Notes under the pieces: generated by a model
Seen by the model: the letters and a program-made list of their open reading frames with translations, nothing else
Told to the model about the DNA's origin: nothing
The model's database searches: none
Shown: in pieces, positions 6,267 through 6,385 of the stretch
How the letters are laid out: every line of letters begins with the position of its first letter
Numbering within the stretch: the stretch's first letter is position 1
Origin: Candidatus Cloacimonadota bacterium
GTDB taxonomy: Bacteria; Hydrothermota; E44-bin80
Reading direction: 5' to 3'
Assembly (NCBI GenBank): GCA_004376305.1
Contig: SOKD01000154.1
Location: 1-6,385, forward strand
DNA length: 6,385 nt
Position numbers and translations under genes: made by a program

Positions 6267-6385
6267 GCAAACAGTAGTTATTATTATTCGGTTTATCGTT
6301 GGCATTGGACTTCTCGCTATTTTGTTCTGGAAGGTGGGCACCGTTGAAATCCTTTCCAATCTGAAAAATATAGCTCACGGGTATA
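6253..6385 (+). CDS. Membrane protein start, UPF0104 / lysylphosphatidylglycerol synthase TM-like (partial)
   Basis: Only the first 44 codons are present; the frame is open to the window's end. The visible part has a basic start (MVKFK), one hydrophobic segment (about residues 8-27, VVIIIRFIVGIGLLAILFWK), and then a VGTVEILSNLKNIAHGY stretch. This pattern, a first membrane helix ending in a Trp-Lys pair followed by a short segment of the type 'V-x-x-x-x-L-x-x-L-K', is typical of the N-terminus of the UPF0104 / lysylphosphatidylglycerol synthase TM-domain (flippase-like) family. Such genes are often found beside glycosyltransferases in envelope clusters. The start lies inside the glycosyltransferase gene (14-base overlap including its stop), which suggests coupled translation; GTG at 6256 is an alternative start. 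With so little sequence, the family call is tentative. Confidence 0.6.
   Translation, partial: MVKFKQTVVIIIRFIVGIGLLAILFWKVGTVEILSNLKNIAHGY

Noticed and set aside
1..6385. Mobile element, CRISPR array, tRNA/rRNA or toxin-antitoxin and defence genes
   Set aside because: No transposase or integrase motif, terminal repeats, spaced identical repeats or cloverleaf was seen on either strand; coding sequence fills nearly all of the window.

Overview
This 6.4 kb window comes from a chromosome that looks like that of a Gram-negative-type (two-membrane) bacterium. It is moderately AT-rich, has strong AGGAGG-type ribosome binding sites, and encodes housekeeping proteins (SecD, SecF, PurA) of ordinary bacterial type. 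A secreted protein with a predicted beta-barrel and a C-terminal Phe supports an outer membrane. The zinc-ribbon protein next to secDF is of a kind I associate with Deltaproteobacteria, Nitrospirae and uncultured candidate phyla. The sequence alone does not fix the phylum.

The layout is two divergent blocks around a control region at about 2880-3050. Leftward (minus strand) runs a compact apparent operon: an MJ0042-type zinc-ribbon protein (1998-2879), then secD (405-1958), then the start of secF (389 to beyond base 1). Gaps are 39 and 15 bases. Rightward (plus strand) runs a secreted, probably outer-membrane barrel protein (3051-3791), purA (3882-5153), a GT4-family glycosyltransferase (5157-6266), and the first 44 codons of a membrane protein resembling the lysylphosphatidylglycerol synthase/flippase-like (UPF0104) family (6253 to beyond the end). 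The last three are tightly packed (3-base gap, then 14-base overlap) and are probably translated together.

The divergent region holds two good sigma70-like promoters, both with 17-base spacers, back to back around an imperfect inverted repeat. This suggests that export-machinery genes and an envelope protein could share control. SecDF helps drive proteins across the inner membrane, so the secreted barrel protein is a plausible client, but that is inference. The glycosyltransferase and UPF0104-like pair suggests envelope glycan or glycolipid work. PurA is purine biosynthesis and has no obvious functional link to them.

I see no RNA genes, insertion sequences, CRISPR arrays or signs of a novel defence system. 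The best leads are the zinc-ribbon protein placed before secDF where yajC is often found, the divergent control region, the barrel protein, and a short array of regularly spaced CG dinucleotides before purA. No stretch longer than 300 bases lacks a gene.
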